DNA of 32,837 nucleotides from Bacteroidales bacterium UBA1180 (GTDB taxonomy: Bacteria > Bacteroidota > Bacteroidia > Bacteroidales > Paludibacteraceae), in contig DBYS01000016.1 in NCBI GenBank assembly GCA_002310195.1, positions 124,522 to 157,358 of the forward strand, read 5' to 3'. The notes beneath the pieces were generated by a model that was given only the letters and a program-made list of their open reading frames with translations, searched no databases and was not told where the DNA came from. Position numbers and translations under genes: made by a program. Below, one piece after another: positions 22,289-29,807 of the stretch (positions within the stretch are counted from its first letter, which is position 1; every line of letters starts with the position of its first letter).

Positions 22289-24169
22289 ATGTCAACAATA
22301 AATCATACCACTCCTCGCCCTATGAGGGAGAGGCAGGGTGAGGGTCTGGAAGAGACCCTCAAGCAACATGCCCAAGCCGCCGTCAAGGCGCTGTACGGCA
22401 TTGATGCCGACGACAATCAGATACAACTGCAGAAGACCCGCCCGGAGTTTGAAGGCAACATCACCCTCGTGGTGTTCCCGTTCGTCAAGCTTGCCCGCAA
22501 AGCCCCTGCCGCCGTAGCCGACGAGATTGGTAAAGCCATGACGGATAGCACCATCGTTGGCGAACCGGTCATCGAGAAGTACAACGCCGTGCAAGGCTTC
22601 CTGAACATGAGCATCGCACCCTCGTTCTGGCTCGAGCAGCTTCAAGCCATAGCCGCCACTCCGGATTTCGGATGTAATCACTCTCTCCCCTCCGGAACGG
22701 TTCCCGAGGGGAGAGCCGGAGAGGGGTCACCGTTGATGATGGTTGAGTATTCCTCACCTAACACCAACAAACCACTGCACCTCGGGCATGTGCGCAACAA
22801 CCTGCTTGGCGCAAGCATTGCACGTATCCAACAGGCCAACGGCTGGAAGGTAGTGAAGACCAACATCGTCAACGACCGTGGCATACACATCTGCAAGTCG
22901 ATGCTTGCTTGGTTGAAATTCGGCAATGGCGAAACACCGGAGTCATCGGGCAAGAAAGGCGATCACCTGATAGGCGATTACTACGTACGTTTCGACAAGG
23001 AGTATCGCAAGCAGGTTGCCGAACTGATGGCCGGTGGTATGAGCGAGGACGACGCCAAGCGTGAGGCTCCGCTGATGAAGGAGGCGCAAGCTATGTTGCT
23101 CAAGTGGGAGCAAGGCGACCGAGAGGTACGTGACCTGTGGGCCAAGATGAACAGTTGGGTCTATGCCGGCTTCGATGAGACCTACAAGATGATGGGCGTC
23201 TCGTTCGACAAGATCTACTACGAGTCCAACACCTATCTCGAGGGCAAGAAGGAAATTGAGCGCGGCCTGAGCGAAGGCTTGTTCTATCGCCGCGAGGACG
23301 GCTCTGTCTGGGCAGATCTCACAGGCGACGGATTGGACGAGAAGCTCTTGCTGCGTTCCGACGGCACGTCCGTATATATGACTCAGGATATCGGTACAGC
23401 TAAGCTGCGTTACCAGGATTATCCCATCGACAAGATGGTATATGTCGTAGGCAACGAACAGGAGTACCACTTCAAGGTGCTGTCCCTGCTGCTCGACAAA
23501 CTTGGTTTCCCCTTCGGCAAGGAGCTTGTGCACTTCTCCTACGGCATGGTCGAACTGCCCAACGGTAAGATGAAGAGCCGCGAAGGCACCGTGGTCGATG
23601 CCGACGATCTGATGGAGCAGATGATTGCCGATGCCAAGCAGATCAGCAAGGATAAGGTCAACACCCTACCCGACATCACGCCCGAGGAAGCGAACGAGAT
23701 CGCCCGCATCGTCGGTCTTGGCGCACTCAAGTATTTCATTCTGAAGGTTGACCCGCGCAAGAACATGCTGTTCAATCCCGAGGAGAGTATCGACTTCAAC
23801 GGCAACACCGGACCTTTTATACAATACACGTACGCGCGCATACAGAGTGTGCTACGTAAAGCAGGAAACGTTGCGGTCAGTGGATTAGCGGTTAGCGAAT
23901 TAAATGACAAAGAGATTGCGCTTATTCAGCGCCTGACGGATTATCCGAGCGTAGTCAAGCAGGCAGGCGATGAGTTCAGTCCGGCTGTGCTGTGTAACTA
24001 CGCGTATGCCTTGGCTCAGGAGTTCAACTCATTCTATCACGACTATTCGATCCTCAACGAGGCCGATGAGCAAAAGAAAAACCTCCGGCTCTTGTTGAGC
24101 GCAGAGGTTGCTAAGGTTATCAAGCACGCGATGTCGCTACTTGGCATCGAGATGCCTAACCGGATGTAA
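22289..24169 (+). CDS. argS: Arginine-tRNA ligase with repeat-derived insertions
   Basis: Charges tRNA-Arg; class I synthetase of 626 residues. The HIGH-type motif is HLGH (164-167) within SSPNTNKPLHLGHVRNN, the KMSKS-type motif is the family's variant KMKSREG near 435, and the C-terminal anticodon-binding part ends in SLLGIEMPNRM. Three stretches look foreign. Residues 6-24 (HTTPRPMRERQGEGL and after) replace the normal short N-terminus, residues about 128-149 (NHSLPSGTVPEGRAGEGSP) lie just before the catalytic MMVEYSSPNTN, and AVSGLAVSEL lies in the C-terminal part. Each coincides with a DNA repeat listed separately. The frame is intact, so the enzyme is probably functional. It converges with the PqqD-like gene, one base apart. 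Confidence 0.94.
   Translation: MSTINHTTPRPMRERQGEGLEETLKQHAQAAVKALYGIDADDNQIQLQKTRPEFEGNITLVVFPFVKLARKAPAAVADEIGKAMTDSTIVGEPVIEKYNAVQGFLNMSIAPSFWLEQLQAIAATPDFGCNHSLPSGTVPEGRAGEGSPLMMVEYSSPNTNKPLHLGHVRNNLLGASIARIQQANGWKVVKTNIVNDRGIHICKSMLAWLKFGNGETPESSGKKGDHLIGDYYVRFDKEYRKQVAELMAGGMSEDDAKREAPLMKEAQAMLLKWEQGDREVRDLWAKMNSWVYAGFDETYKMMGVSFDKIYYESNTYLEGKKEIERGLSEGLFYRREDGSVWADLTGDGLDEKLLLRSDGTSVYMTQDIGTAKLRYQDYPIDKMVYVVGNEQEYHFKVLSLLLDKLGFPFGKELVHFSYGMVELPNGKMKSREGTVVDADDLMEQMIADAKQISKDKVNTLPDITPEEANEIARIVGLGALKYFILKVDPRKNMLFNPEESIDFNGNTGPFIQYTYARIQSVLRKAGNVAVSGLAVSELNDKEIALIQRLTDYPSVVKQAGDEFSPAVLCNYAYALAQEFNSFYHDYSILNEADEQKKNLRLLLSAEVAKVIKHAMSLLGIEMPNRM
22314..22360. repeat. Two palindromes at the 5' end of argS
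   Basis: CTCGCCCT / AGGGAGAG (22314-22321 and 22325-22332, one mismatch) and GAGGGTCT / AGACCCTC (22340-22347 and 22353-22360, perfect 8 bp, 5-nt loop). They encode residues about 9-24, which are not part of the normal ArgS N-terminus. Confidence 0.6.
22683..22715. repeat. 33-bp GC-rich palindrome inside argS
   Basis: CTCTCCCCTC (22683-22692) pairs with GAGGGGAGAG (22706-22715), and inside GGAAC pairs with GTTCC around a single G; the only unpaired pair is C-C. It encodes SLPSGTVPEGRAG just upstream of the HLGH catalytic region. It is the most complete copy of the GC-rich repeat type in this window. Confidence 0.78.
23873..23902. repeat. 15-bp direct repeat inside argS
   Basis: GCGGTCAGTGGATTA (23873-23887) is followed at once by GCGGTTAGCGAATTA (23888-23902), 12 of 15 bases alike, encoding AVSGL-AVSEL. 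On the other strand it reads as 7- and 8-bp units beginning TAA or TGA, so it may be a decayed 7-bp array. Confidence 0.5.
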
Positions 24170-24170
24170 T

Positions 24171-24452
24171 CTACTCTATCACCTGTTCGGCTTTGAGGTA
24201 ATCAAGCACGCTTGTTACGGCCGATTGTGCGGTGGCTTCGTCCACCGCATATTCTTTTGTCAGGCGGTCGGTTAGGCAAGATACTATCTCCTGCTCCGGC
24301 CATTCAGGCAGTTTTGCAAGTTCGGATACAATAAAATGCCCCACCTCATTCAGTTGGAGTACACCATTGAAGAGGTGGGCATTTTGTCCGATAGCAGCGC
24401 CGAGCCATGTCGCGCCCATCTGCTGAAAGCGGAATGTGTAAAGCAGTCGCAT
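24171..24452 (-). CDS. PqqD-like (RiPP recognition element) protein
   Basis: A 93-residue protein of the PqqD type, a small winged-helix fold that binds leader peptides of ribosomally made, modified peptides. The family pattern is visible: aromatic beta strands at the start (LLYTFRFQQMGATWLG), the central NGVLQLNEVGHFIVSELAKL, and the helical C-terminal half ending VLDYLKAEQVIE. No radical-SAM or cyclase partner is next to it. Upstream, 43 bp away on the same strand, is a 59-codon peptide gene that could encode its ligand. The gene faces argS with one base between the stop codons. Assignment to the fold is good; the pathway is inference. Confidence 0.75.
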   Translation of the reverse strand: MRLLYTFRFQQMGATWLGAAIGQNAHLFNGVLQLNEVGHFIVSELAKLPEWPEQEIVSCLTDRLTKEYAVDEATAQSAVTSVLDYLKAEQVIE

Positions 24453-24495
24453 AGGATACTACCGAATAGTGGTCCGTATGCTTCGCGCGCAATGA

Positions 24496-24675
24496 TTAGC
24501 GACGGCTAGATGTATTCTCCGGCTCGCTATCATCGAATATACCGCGACGACGTCCCGGTGCATCAGCTTCAATCGACTCACCTTCACCGATATCATCACC
24601 CATACCTATGCTTGCGCATAAGATGCTCGTGTCGTAGCGTACTACTTTTACTTCCGGTGCAATAAACTTTTTCAT
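24496..24675 (-). CDS. 59-residue peptide, candidate RiPP precursor or small Bacteroidales peptide
   Basis: ATG at 24675 opens a 59-codon frame starting MKKFIAPEVKVVRYDTSILC, continuing with a Gly/Asp-rich stretch (ASIGMGDDIGEGES), a basic GRRR at 41-44 and an acidic C-terminus ending in NTSSRR. Short proteins with a similar start (MKK, PEV or PEI, then a Cys) are common in gut Bacteroidales and are mostly uncharacterised. There is one cysteine (C20) and no signal peptide. An A-rich stretch (GAAATATAGAAAGG) lies just upstream. The neighbouring PqqD-like gene suggests a leader-peptide role. It may equally be a stand-alone small protein. Confidence 0.7.
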   Translation of the reverse strand: MKKFIAPEVKVVRYDTSILCASIGMGDDIGEGESIEADAPGRRRGIFDDSEPENTSSRR

Positions 24676-24717
24676 ATTTTTACCTTTCTATATTTCGTTT
24701 ATGCTTGCTGCCATCTG

Positions 24718-24745
24718 CTGACTATTGACAACCGACGGCTGAATA
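24718..24745. repeat. Degenerate 7-bp array between genes
   Basis: CTGACTA, TTGACAA, CCGACGG, CTGAATA: four 7-bp units with GA at positions 3-4 of each, resembling the arrays in the ABC exporter and aminopeptidase P genes. It lies in the gap between the secreted protein and the 59-residue peptide gene, in the same strand sense relative to those genes as the coding arrays. Confidence 0.4.
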
Positions 24746-24749
24746 GTTC

Positions 24750-26876
24750 TTATTGTACGAGGAACTTCTGTCCGTTTTGGATAAGCACGCCCTTCGTGCC
24801 TTTGCCAACTTGCTGCCCCATGATATTATACACAGGCTCACTCCAGTTGATTTCCGTAGCATTATCCAGAAGATCCTCAATCGATGTTGCTGTACTCTCT
24901 GCATACAACACTCTACGTCCGGGAGCAGATGCACCGCCAGCATCGGGAACAGACTCCAGATTGAGATATGCTCTGTATTGCCCGACACTTGCTGTGCCTG
25001 AATATACGACTTTACGGATCTTATTAGAAGATATAACATAGCTACCTACAGGCACGGCGTACGAACTACCAAGGTTTCCCACAAGGCCTGTAGCAGACAC
25101 TGGCGCTAACACTTCATCATCGCCATGCCATGCACTCATTGCGCTGGCAGATGCCTGAATAATATACGGCTTGCCGGCCTCCAGATTTCCTTCTACTTCT
25201 TCCATTTCGATACCTGTAATGGTTGAGCCGGACATGTACTTACCCGTGATGTTGAATACCGTTACACCACTGAGGAAGGTCTCGCTTCTGCTCACAGCAT
25301 ACGGCAAGCACATCGTGGCATAGTTGCCATTGGTCAACGAACGGGTATATTCGGTCGCGGGCAGTATATTGGAAATACTTACCTCATGAACAGGAGCGGA
25401 AATTGTTGTGATTGTTCTATACTCGTTCTGGTTGTCGGCAGTAAAGGCAGAGAACTCTTCGTCATAGCAAAGACCGGTCAAGTAACCCGTGATAAACACA
25501 TCGCTTGCGTTCTTTGACCACTGGAAAGCTGCCGCTTCCATCGAAATGGTGGCAGCGTCAACGGTTAGGTAGTTTCCTGCATGCTTGAGGTAGTATTTAG
25601 TTCCGGCTGCATTGGCGATTTCGTATTGCCATGTGATATCACTAACACTTACGCCCGACTTGTAATAGTAATTGTCGCCGTCTTTGAATAACTCTTGTGC
25701 AGTGGCGGTAGAACCTGCTATACCATGCGTTACAGCATAATATTTGTCATTAAGCTCAGTTATCAGAGCCACGTCACGAGCAACTACGGTAACCTGAATA
25801 GTAGCCGACGAACGTTGGTAGCCGTTTGTTTGGTATGTATTGATAACGATTTCGTCGTATCCGGAAGCCAAACCACGCAAAGTCAATGTTCCCGTACCTG
25901 CTGATGCATTGAACGTATTGCCTACTATCGTTACCTTTCCATACTTTGATGTCACGCTTTTCAGACCGGCAGTATAAGCCGGTGACGACCCACCGTTTCG
26001 CTGAGTTGATATGGTGAAATCTCTCTCAACACCGGACTCAACATTCGCAGCCAAAACTGTAGGCGTACCATTAATCGACACAGCATTCTCATCACGAGAA
26101 GGTTTGCTGGCGAACACAGCGGATATATCTACGTCGTGAGCCGGCATTACAAACGTCGCGCTAACTGATTTCTGATAATCGTCTTCACTCAATACGGTCG
26201 GGACACCGTCAATGATGTATGAGTTGATTTCATTACCCGAACCGGTTCCCGTGAATGTGACTGTGACTGTTGCACCTTCCGCTACGGGCGATGCAGGTGA
26301 CAGGCTAACAGATCCTTTTCCGGTCTTCGTTGTACTGATGGCATACGTCGTTACATCAGCCACCGTCCATGCAATTTCCAAGCGGTTGAATGCAATGCCC
26401 GCATCAGGACTTCCCACGATGGCAATAAAATCACAATCTCCAGCACTGATATCGATTGTGTGCGATGCCGAGCCGTTATATGTCTGGCTACCCAACAAAT
26501 CTCCGGACATTGTACCCAATGTCTCGGAACCCGTGTATGCTGTATTTTTGCCGTAGATACGAATGGTTGAAGTTGCATCGTTATAATCTCCACTCAGATC
26601 CCAATAGATTGTTACAGATTTTGCCTTGCCCGGAGAACCAATTGTAGCCCACACCTTGGAATTATCCATCCATACAAGCGGATAGTTGGAATCATAATCC
26701 ACTTCGCCGGAATATGTTGCCCCACTTGTGGAACCATACGACGACGGGTTAATTGTGGCATAAATATCCGGCGCACCGGAAGGTACGATAAACACGTCCG
26801 TTGATGTAGCTGCCTTCACAGACAGTGGCAACAAGAGAACCAGAGTAAGCGTTAAAACTAAGTTTTTTGCTTTCAT
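24750..26876 (-). CDS. Large secreted protein with beta repeats and C-terminal sorting tail
   Basis: A 708-residue exported protein of unknown function. The signal peptide is at 1 to about 23 (VLTLTLVLLLPLSVKAAT). It is followed by a beta-rich region (about 25-170), an InlB-like repeat with SPASPVAEGATVTVTFTG and ATFVMPAHDVDISAVF (about 190-260), a further beta domain with TGTLTLRGLASGYDEIVI (about 265-365), and a segment with LTNGNYATMCLPYAV and EAGKPYIIQASA, common in Bacteroidales surface proteins. The end, VYNIMGQQVGKGTKGVLIQNGQKFLVQ in two parts, is the classic Bacteroidales C-terminal tail linked to type IX secretion or surface display. Own promoter at 27004-27034 with a leader of about 120 nt. 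No enzymatic motif is seen. Confidence 0.85.
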   Translation of the reverse strand: MKAKNLVLTLTLVLLLPLSVKAATSTDVFIVPSGAPDIYATINPSSYGSTSGATYSGEVDYDSNYPLVWMDNSKVWATIGSPGKAKSVTIYWDLSGDYNDATSTIRIYGKNTAYTGSETLGTMSGDLLGSQTYNGSASHTIDISAGDCDFIAIVGSPDAGIAFNRLEIAWTVADVTTYAISTTKTGKGSVSLSPASPVAEGATVTVTFTGTGSGNEINSYIIDGVPTVLSEDDYQKSVSATFVMPAHDVDISAVFASKPSRDENAVSINGTPTVLAANVESGVERDFTISTQRNGGSSPAYTAGLKSVTSKYGKVTIVGNTFNASAGTGTLTLRGLASGYDEIVINTYQTNGYQRSSATIQVTVVARDVALITELNDKYYAVTHGIAGSTATAQELFKDGDNYYYKSGVSVSDITWQYEIANAAGTKYYLKHAGNYLTVDAATISMEAAAFQWSKNASDVFITGYLTGLCYDEEFSAFTADNQNEYRTITTISAPVHEVSISNILPATEYTRSLTNGNYATMCLPYAVSRSETFLSGVTVFNITGKYMSGSTITGIEMEEVEGNLEAGKPYIIQASASAMSAWHGDDEVLAPVSATGLVGNLGSSYAVPVGSYVISSNKIRKVVYSGTASVGQYRAYLNLESVPDAGGASAPGRRVLYAESTATSIEDLLDNATEINWSEPVYNIMGQQVGKGTKGVLIQNGQKFLVQ

Positions 26877-27003
26877 TGTTTTATGTTTTTTTATTCGGCA
26901 GGTATTCCGTTACAGGGCGCTGCCTTTTGTTAATATTATCAGTTTTTGGTGATTATTGTGATGGCCATTAATTGCTTAACCAGACCGCACACATATCAAA
27001 GTG

Positions 27004-27034
27004 CAAAATTAATAAATTAATTTGACAAATGCAA
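27004..27034 (-). promoter_or_regulatory. Promoter of the large secreted protein
   Basis: On minus, TTG (27034-27032), 20 bp, TAATTTTG (27011-27004), a good Bacteroidetes-type promoter. The leader to the ATG at 26876 is about 120 nt and holds no other clear feature. Confidence 0.65.
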
Positions 27035-27093
27035 CAGGTTGTGGAATTTTATGTTATAAAACATGACACAAATTGCATTTTGCGACATTCAGA

Positions 27094-27843
27094 CTACAAA
27101 CAGGTGCAGTTAATGTTATCTCGGCTGCGGATGAGCTTCTCCACCATTGGTATATGTTCCGGCAGATCCACACCGATAGTATCGAACTGCGTCTCATGCA
27201 CGCGGAGCTTGTAGCCGTTCTCCAATGCACGGAGCTGCTCCAGTCCCTCGCCTGCCTCAAGTTCAGTCGGCGGCAGTTGGATGAAGGTCTGCAGAAATTC
27301 GCGCTTATAGGCATAGATGCCTACGTGCCGATATACGCGCGCAAGTCTTCCATCCTTGACATTCGACGGGATAACACTTCTTGAGAAGTAGAGCGCGTCC
27401 TCGTTCTTATCCACTACCACCTTCACCGTGCTTTGCGCGCTGATCTCCTCCTCATCGGTTATCTGCTTGCGCAGCGATCCGTAATACACCTTCTCGTCGC
27501 GGAAGATGCCAATCACATCGCTAATCATCTGCGGCTCAATGAGCGGCTCGTCGCCTTGTATATTTACGTATAGGTCGCCGGCTATCTTCTCGGCCACCTC
27601 GCCAACGCGATCAGTACCGGTATGGCATTGCTCGGATGTCATCACTACGCGCATGCCCAGTTGCTCGCAGGTCTTGTATATACGTTCGTCGTCAGTGGCA
27701 ACATACACCTCGTCCAGCTCGGGCACCTTGATGCATTGTTGGTACACCCACCATATCATCGGCTTGCCCAATATCAGCGCCAACGGCTTGCCCGGAAACC
27801 TGCTGGACTGGTATCGCGCCGGTATAACTCCTATGATTTTCAT
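27094..27843 (-). CDS. kdsB: 3-deoxy-manno-octulosonate cytidylyltransferase (CMP-Kdo synthetase)
   Basis: Activates Kdo with CTP to CMP-Kdo, the donor used by WaaA, whose gene is at 12908. The 249-residue protein has the nucleotide-binding start MKIIGVIPARYQSSRFPGKPL, YVATDDERI, SEQCHTGTDRVGEVA, the metal-binding VNIQGDEPLI, the dimer-core segment YRHVGIYAYKREFL, and QFDTIGVDLPEH near the end. All are KdsB hallmarks. The ATG at 27843 gives the family N-terminus; ATGs 4 and 7 codons upstream are also possible. No consensus promoter is seen. Confidence 0.95.
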   Translation of the reverse strand: MKIIGVIPARYQSSRFPGKPLALILGKPMIWWVYQQCIKVPELDEVYVATDDERIYKTCEQLGMRVVMTSEQCHTGTDRVGEVAEKIAGDLYVNIQGDEPLIEPQMISDVIGIFRDEKVYYGSLRKQITDEEEISAQSTVKVVVDKNEDALYFSRSVIPSNVKDGRLARVYRHVGIYAYKREFLQTFIQLPPTELEAGEGLEQLRALENGYKLRVHETQFDTIGVDLPEHIPMVEKLIRSRDNINCTCL

Positions 27844-27864
27844 TTTGTTACTCATGTCAATCAT

Positions 27865-28187
27865 GTGATTCCTTTATATGTTTTTTGTAGCGGAATGTAA
27901 TGAAGCGCTTTCCTGGGTCCCCGAAAATTTCAATTTTTGGGGAAAGCCGAGGCACGCGTTCCGCATGGCTGTTTTTGAAGCGAATGCAATGAGCGTTTTT
28001 TTGTAAGCGAAGCGAGTTTTTTGTAAGGCGGCAGACAATTCCACAAGAATTGGCTGGTGGGTAATCGTGCGAGAGGAATATGGGAGTTTACTCACAATAG
28101 GCCTACCGTACGGTTACACACAGCTGCCATAGGCAGCATCCGCCGCGTTTTTGATTAAATATTTTTGATTAAATAAATACATTCCCG
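27865..28187. other. Gene-free stretch with hairpins and degenerate repeats
   Basis: No convincing gene; a 73-codon frame on minus looks random. It holds a long hairpin (27919-27942: CCCCGAAAATT / AATTTTTGGGG with a 2-nt loop), repeated motifs of the type AAGCGAATGCAATGAGC, AAGCGAAGCGAG and TTTTTTGTA between about 27886 and 28025, a hairpin CAATTC / GAATTG near 28040, another GCTGCC-ATA-GGCAGC (28123-28137), and an exact 14-bp tandem duplication at the end. The small hairpin near 28130 could mark the end of the ABC exporter transcript, though no T run follows. Confidence 0.5.
28148..28175. repeat. Exact 14-bp tandem duplication
   Basis: TTTTTGATTAAATA occurs twice in tandem (28148-28161 and 28162-28175), 13 bp past the stop of the ABC exporter gene. 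Probably slippage. Confidence 0.75.
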
Positions 28188-29807
28188 CTACGCAAGTTGT
28201 ATCACTTGATCAGCTTGCGGCAGCAGGCTCTCGCGATGCGTGATGCAGATGATCGTCTGCTCAGGCCGCGCACGGCGAATGTTATCAAGGATCACCTGCG
28301 CCGTAGGTGTATCAAGTGCCGAGAACGCCTCATCGAGCATCAGCACCGGCGCATCGATCAGCAGCGCCCGCGCAATAGCTATGCGCTGCGCCTGCCCTTC
28401 GCTGAGCCCCGATCCGCGTTCGCCACAAGGATAATCCAGTCCGCGTTCGTCATCTAGCACAAACTCTGCATCCGCCAGCCGCAAAGCCTCACGCATAGCC
28501 TCGTCCGAGGCAGCAGGATTGCCGAATAGCAGGTTGTAGCGGATGGTGCCGGAGAGCAATGTGTTGCCTTGCGGAACATAAGCAAACCCTTGATTTGGTG
28601 CGCTGATGCTTCCCTCCTCCACCGGCAACAGCCCGAGCAGTAGCTGAACGAACGTAGTCTTGCCTATACCCGTCTTACCCACCACCGCAGTGAGCGAGCC
28701 GGCAGGTATATCTGCATCCAAGTGCGACAGCACAGGCTCATCAGAGTCGGGATAGGTGAACGATAGGTCTCGCACCTTAATCTCAGGTGCCTGACCACTG
28801 ATTGCTGATTGCTGACTGCTGACCACTGATTGCTGACCACTGATTGCTGCTATACGTTCCGCTGACGTGCCTACATTCACGAACGTGCCTACATAGCCTA
28901 TCAGCGTACGCATGGGTTGCTGGATGCGGCCTACAAGCTGTACAAACGCAATCATTGCACCGAAGGTGATGGCATGAACCGACAGGCTATACGCGCCCCA
29001 AAAGAATGCTATCAGGTATCCCGCCACGAACGCTGTGCGAACGAGCACCATCGCCATGGCTGAGTACCGCGTCAGACGCATATAGCTCTGCCTGTAGCCC
29101 TCATGACGTTCGTCAAGCAGAGCGGAAGCGTATGCGCTACGGTTGAGTGCCTTGAGTAGCAGTGAGTGTTGGATTGATTCCTGTATAAACGCCTGTATCG
29201 ACGCTTGGTCTTCGCGCACCTGATGGCGGTGACGGCGCATGCGGCGGATATACAGTTGTGCGGCAGCGATTAGTGCCGGCGTTACTACTATGATCACGAT
29301 CGCCAGACGCCAGTCGAGCACGCAGAGGAAGGCAAACGCGCCTACAAACTGCAGGATTGCCGTCACAAACGCAGGCAACTGTTCGGAGAGGAAAGCGGAT
29401 ATCGTATCTATGTCCTCAATGAGCGTATTCGTCAGCGTGCCGGAGTGCTGCTTGCGCAGGTATAGCCACGGCGATTGCAGCAGCCGCGCATACTCCCCGG
29501 CCTGCAGCCGGTTGAGCGAACGGACGCTGAGTTTGGCGCGCAACCATCGCACAGCGTAGGCGAGTGCTACGGATGTCAGCATGCAGGCCAGTAGCATCCC
29601 AGCCAGTACCGGGAGCGATAGCCATCCGCCGTCAGCCATCGTCCATGACCGCCCGGCCACGGCAGCATCGATGAGCTGCTTGGTGAGCCAGACCTCCGCC
29701 AGTCCGATAATCACATCAGCAACACCCAGAGCAATATTCGCGCACATCTGTACCCGATACGCGCTCGCCGCATGGCGGAGATAAGTTATGGATGACTTGT
29801 TAGACAT
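28188..29807 (-). CDS. ABC exporter (fused membrane and ATPase domains)
   Basis: Inner-membrane half-transporter of 539 residues, likely a homodimer exporting a peptide, lipid or glycan-linked substrate. The membrane domain (about 20-310) has six hydrophobic segments. The ATPase domain has Walker A GKTGIGKT (377-384), the Q-loop near VPQGN, signature LSEGQ (468-472), Walker B PVLMLDE (487-493) and the switch histidine in CITHRE. Between the two domains, residues 321-339 (ISGQQSVVSSQQSAISGQ) are encoded by a 7-bp tandem array; the linker can probably tolerate it. No peptidase C39 domain is present. Its start overlaps the end of the nucleotidyltransferase-like gene by 8 bp. Confidence 0.93.
   Translation of the reverse strand: MSNKSSITYLRHAASAYRVQMCANIALGVADVIIGLAEVWLTKQLIDAAVAGRSWTMADGGWLSLPVLAGMLLACMLTSVALAYAVRWLRAKLSVRSLNRLQAGEYARLLQSPWLYLRKQHSGTLTNTLIEDIDTISAFLSEQLPAFVTAILQFVGAFAFLCVLDWRLAIVIIVVTPALIAAAQLYIRRMRRHRHQVREDQASIQAFIQESIQHSLLLKALNRSAYASALLDERHEGYRQSYMRLTRYSAMAMVLVRTAFVAGYLIAFFWGAYSLSVHAITFGAMIAFVQLVGRIQQPMRTLIGYVGTFVNVGTSAERIAAISGQQSVVSSQQSAISGQAPEIKVRDLSFTYPDSDEPVLSHLDADIPAGSLTAVVGKTGIGKTTFVQLLLGLLPVEEGSISAPNQGFAYVPQGNTLLSGTIRYNLLFGNPAASDEAMREALRLADAEFVLDDERGLDYPCGERGSGLSEGQAQRIAIARALLIDAPVLMLDEAFSALDTPTAQVILDNIRRARPEQTIICITHRESLLPQADQVIQLA
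28791..28846. repeat. 7-bp tandem array inside the ABC exporter gene
   Basis: Eight 7-bp units on plus: CTGACCA, CTGATTG, CTGATTG, CTGACTG, CTGACCA, CTGATTG, CTGACCA, CTGATTG. The gene is on minus, so TGA lies on its template strand. The encoded peptide repeats every seven residues (ISGQQSV, VSSQQSA, ISGQ). Confidence 0.88.

Noticed and set aside
22683..22715. Rho-independent terminator inside argS
   Set aside because: The strong hairpin is in the middle of an intact gene, has no T run after it, and matches a repeat type seen in other genes.
27874..28095. 73-codon minus-strand frame upstream of kdsB
   Set aside because: It runs through hairpins and degenerate repeats, and the product has no recognisable features.
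28791..28846. CRISPR-like array
   Set aside because: The units are 7 bp in direct tandem with no spacers, and are translated as part of the ABC exporter.
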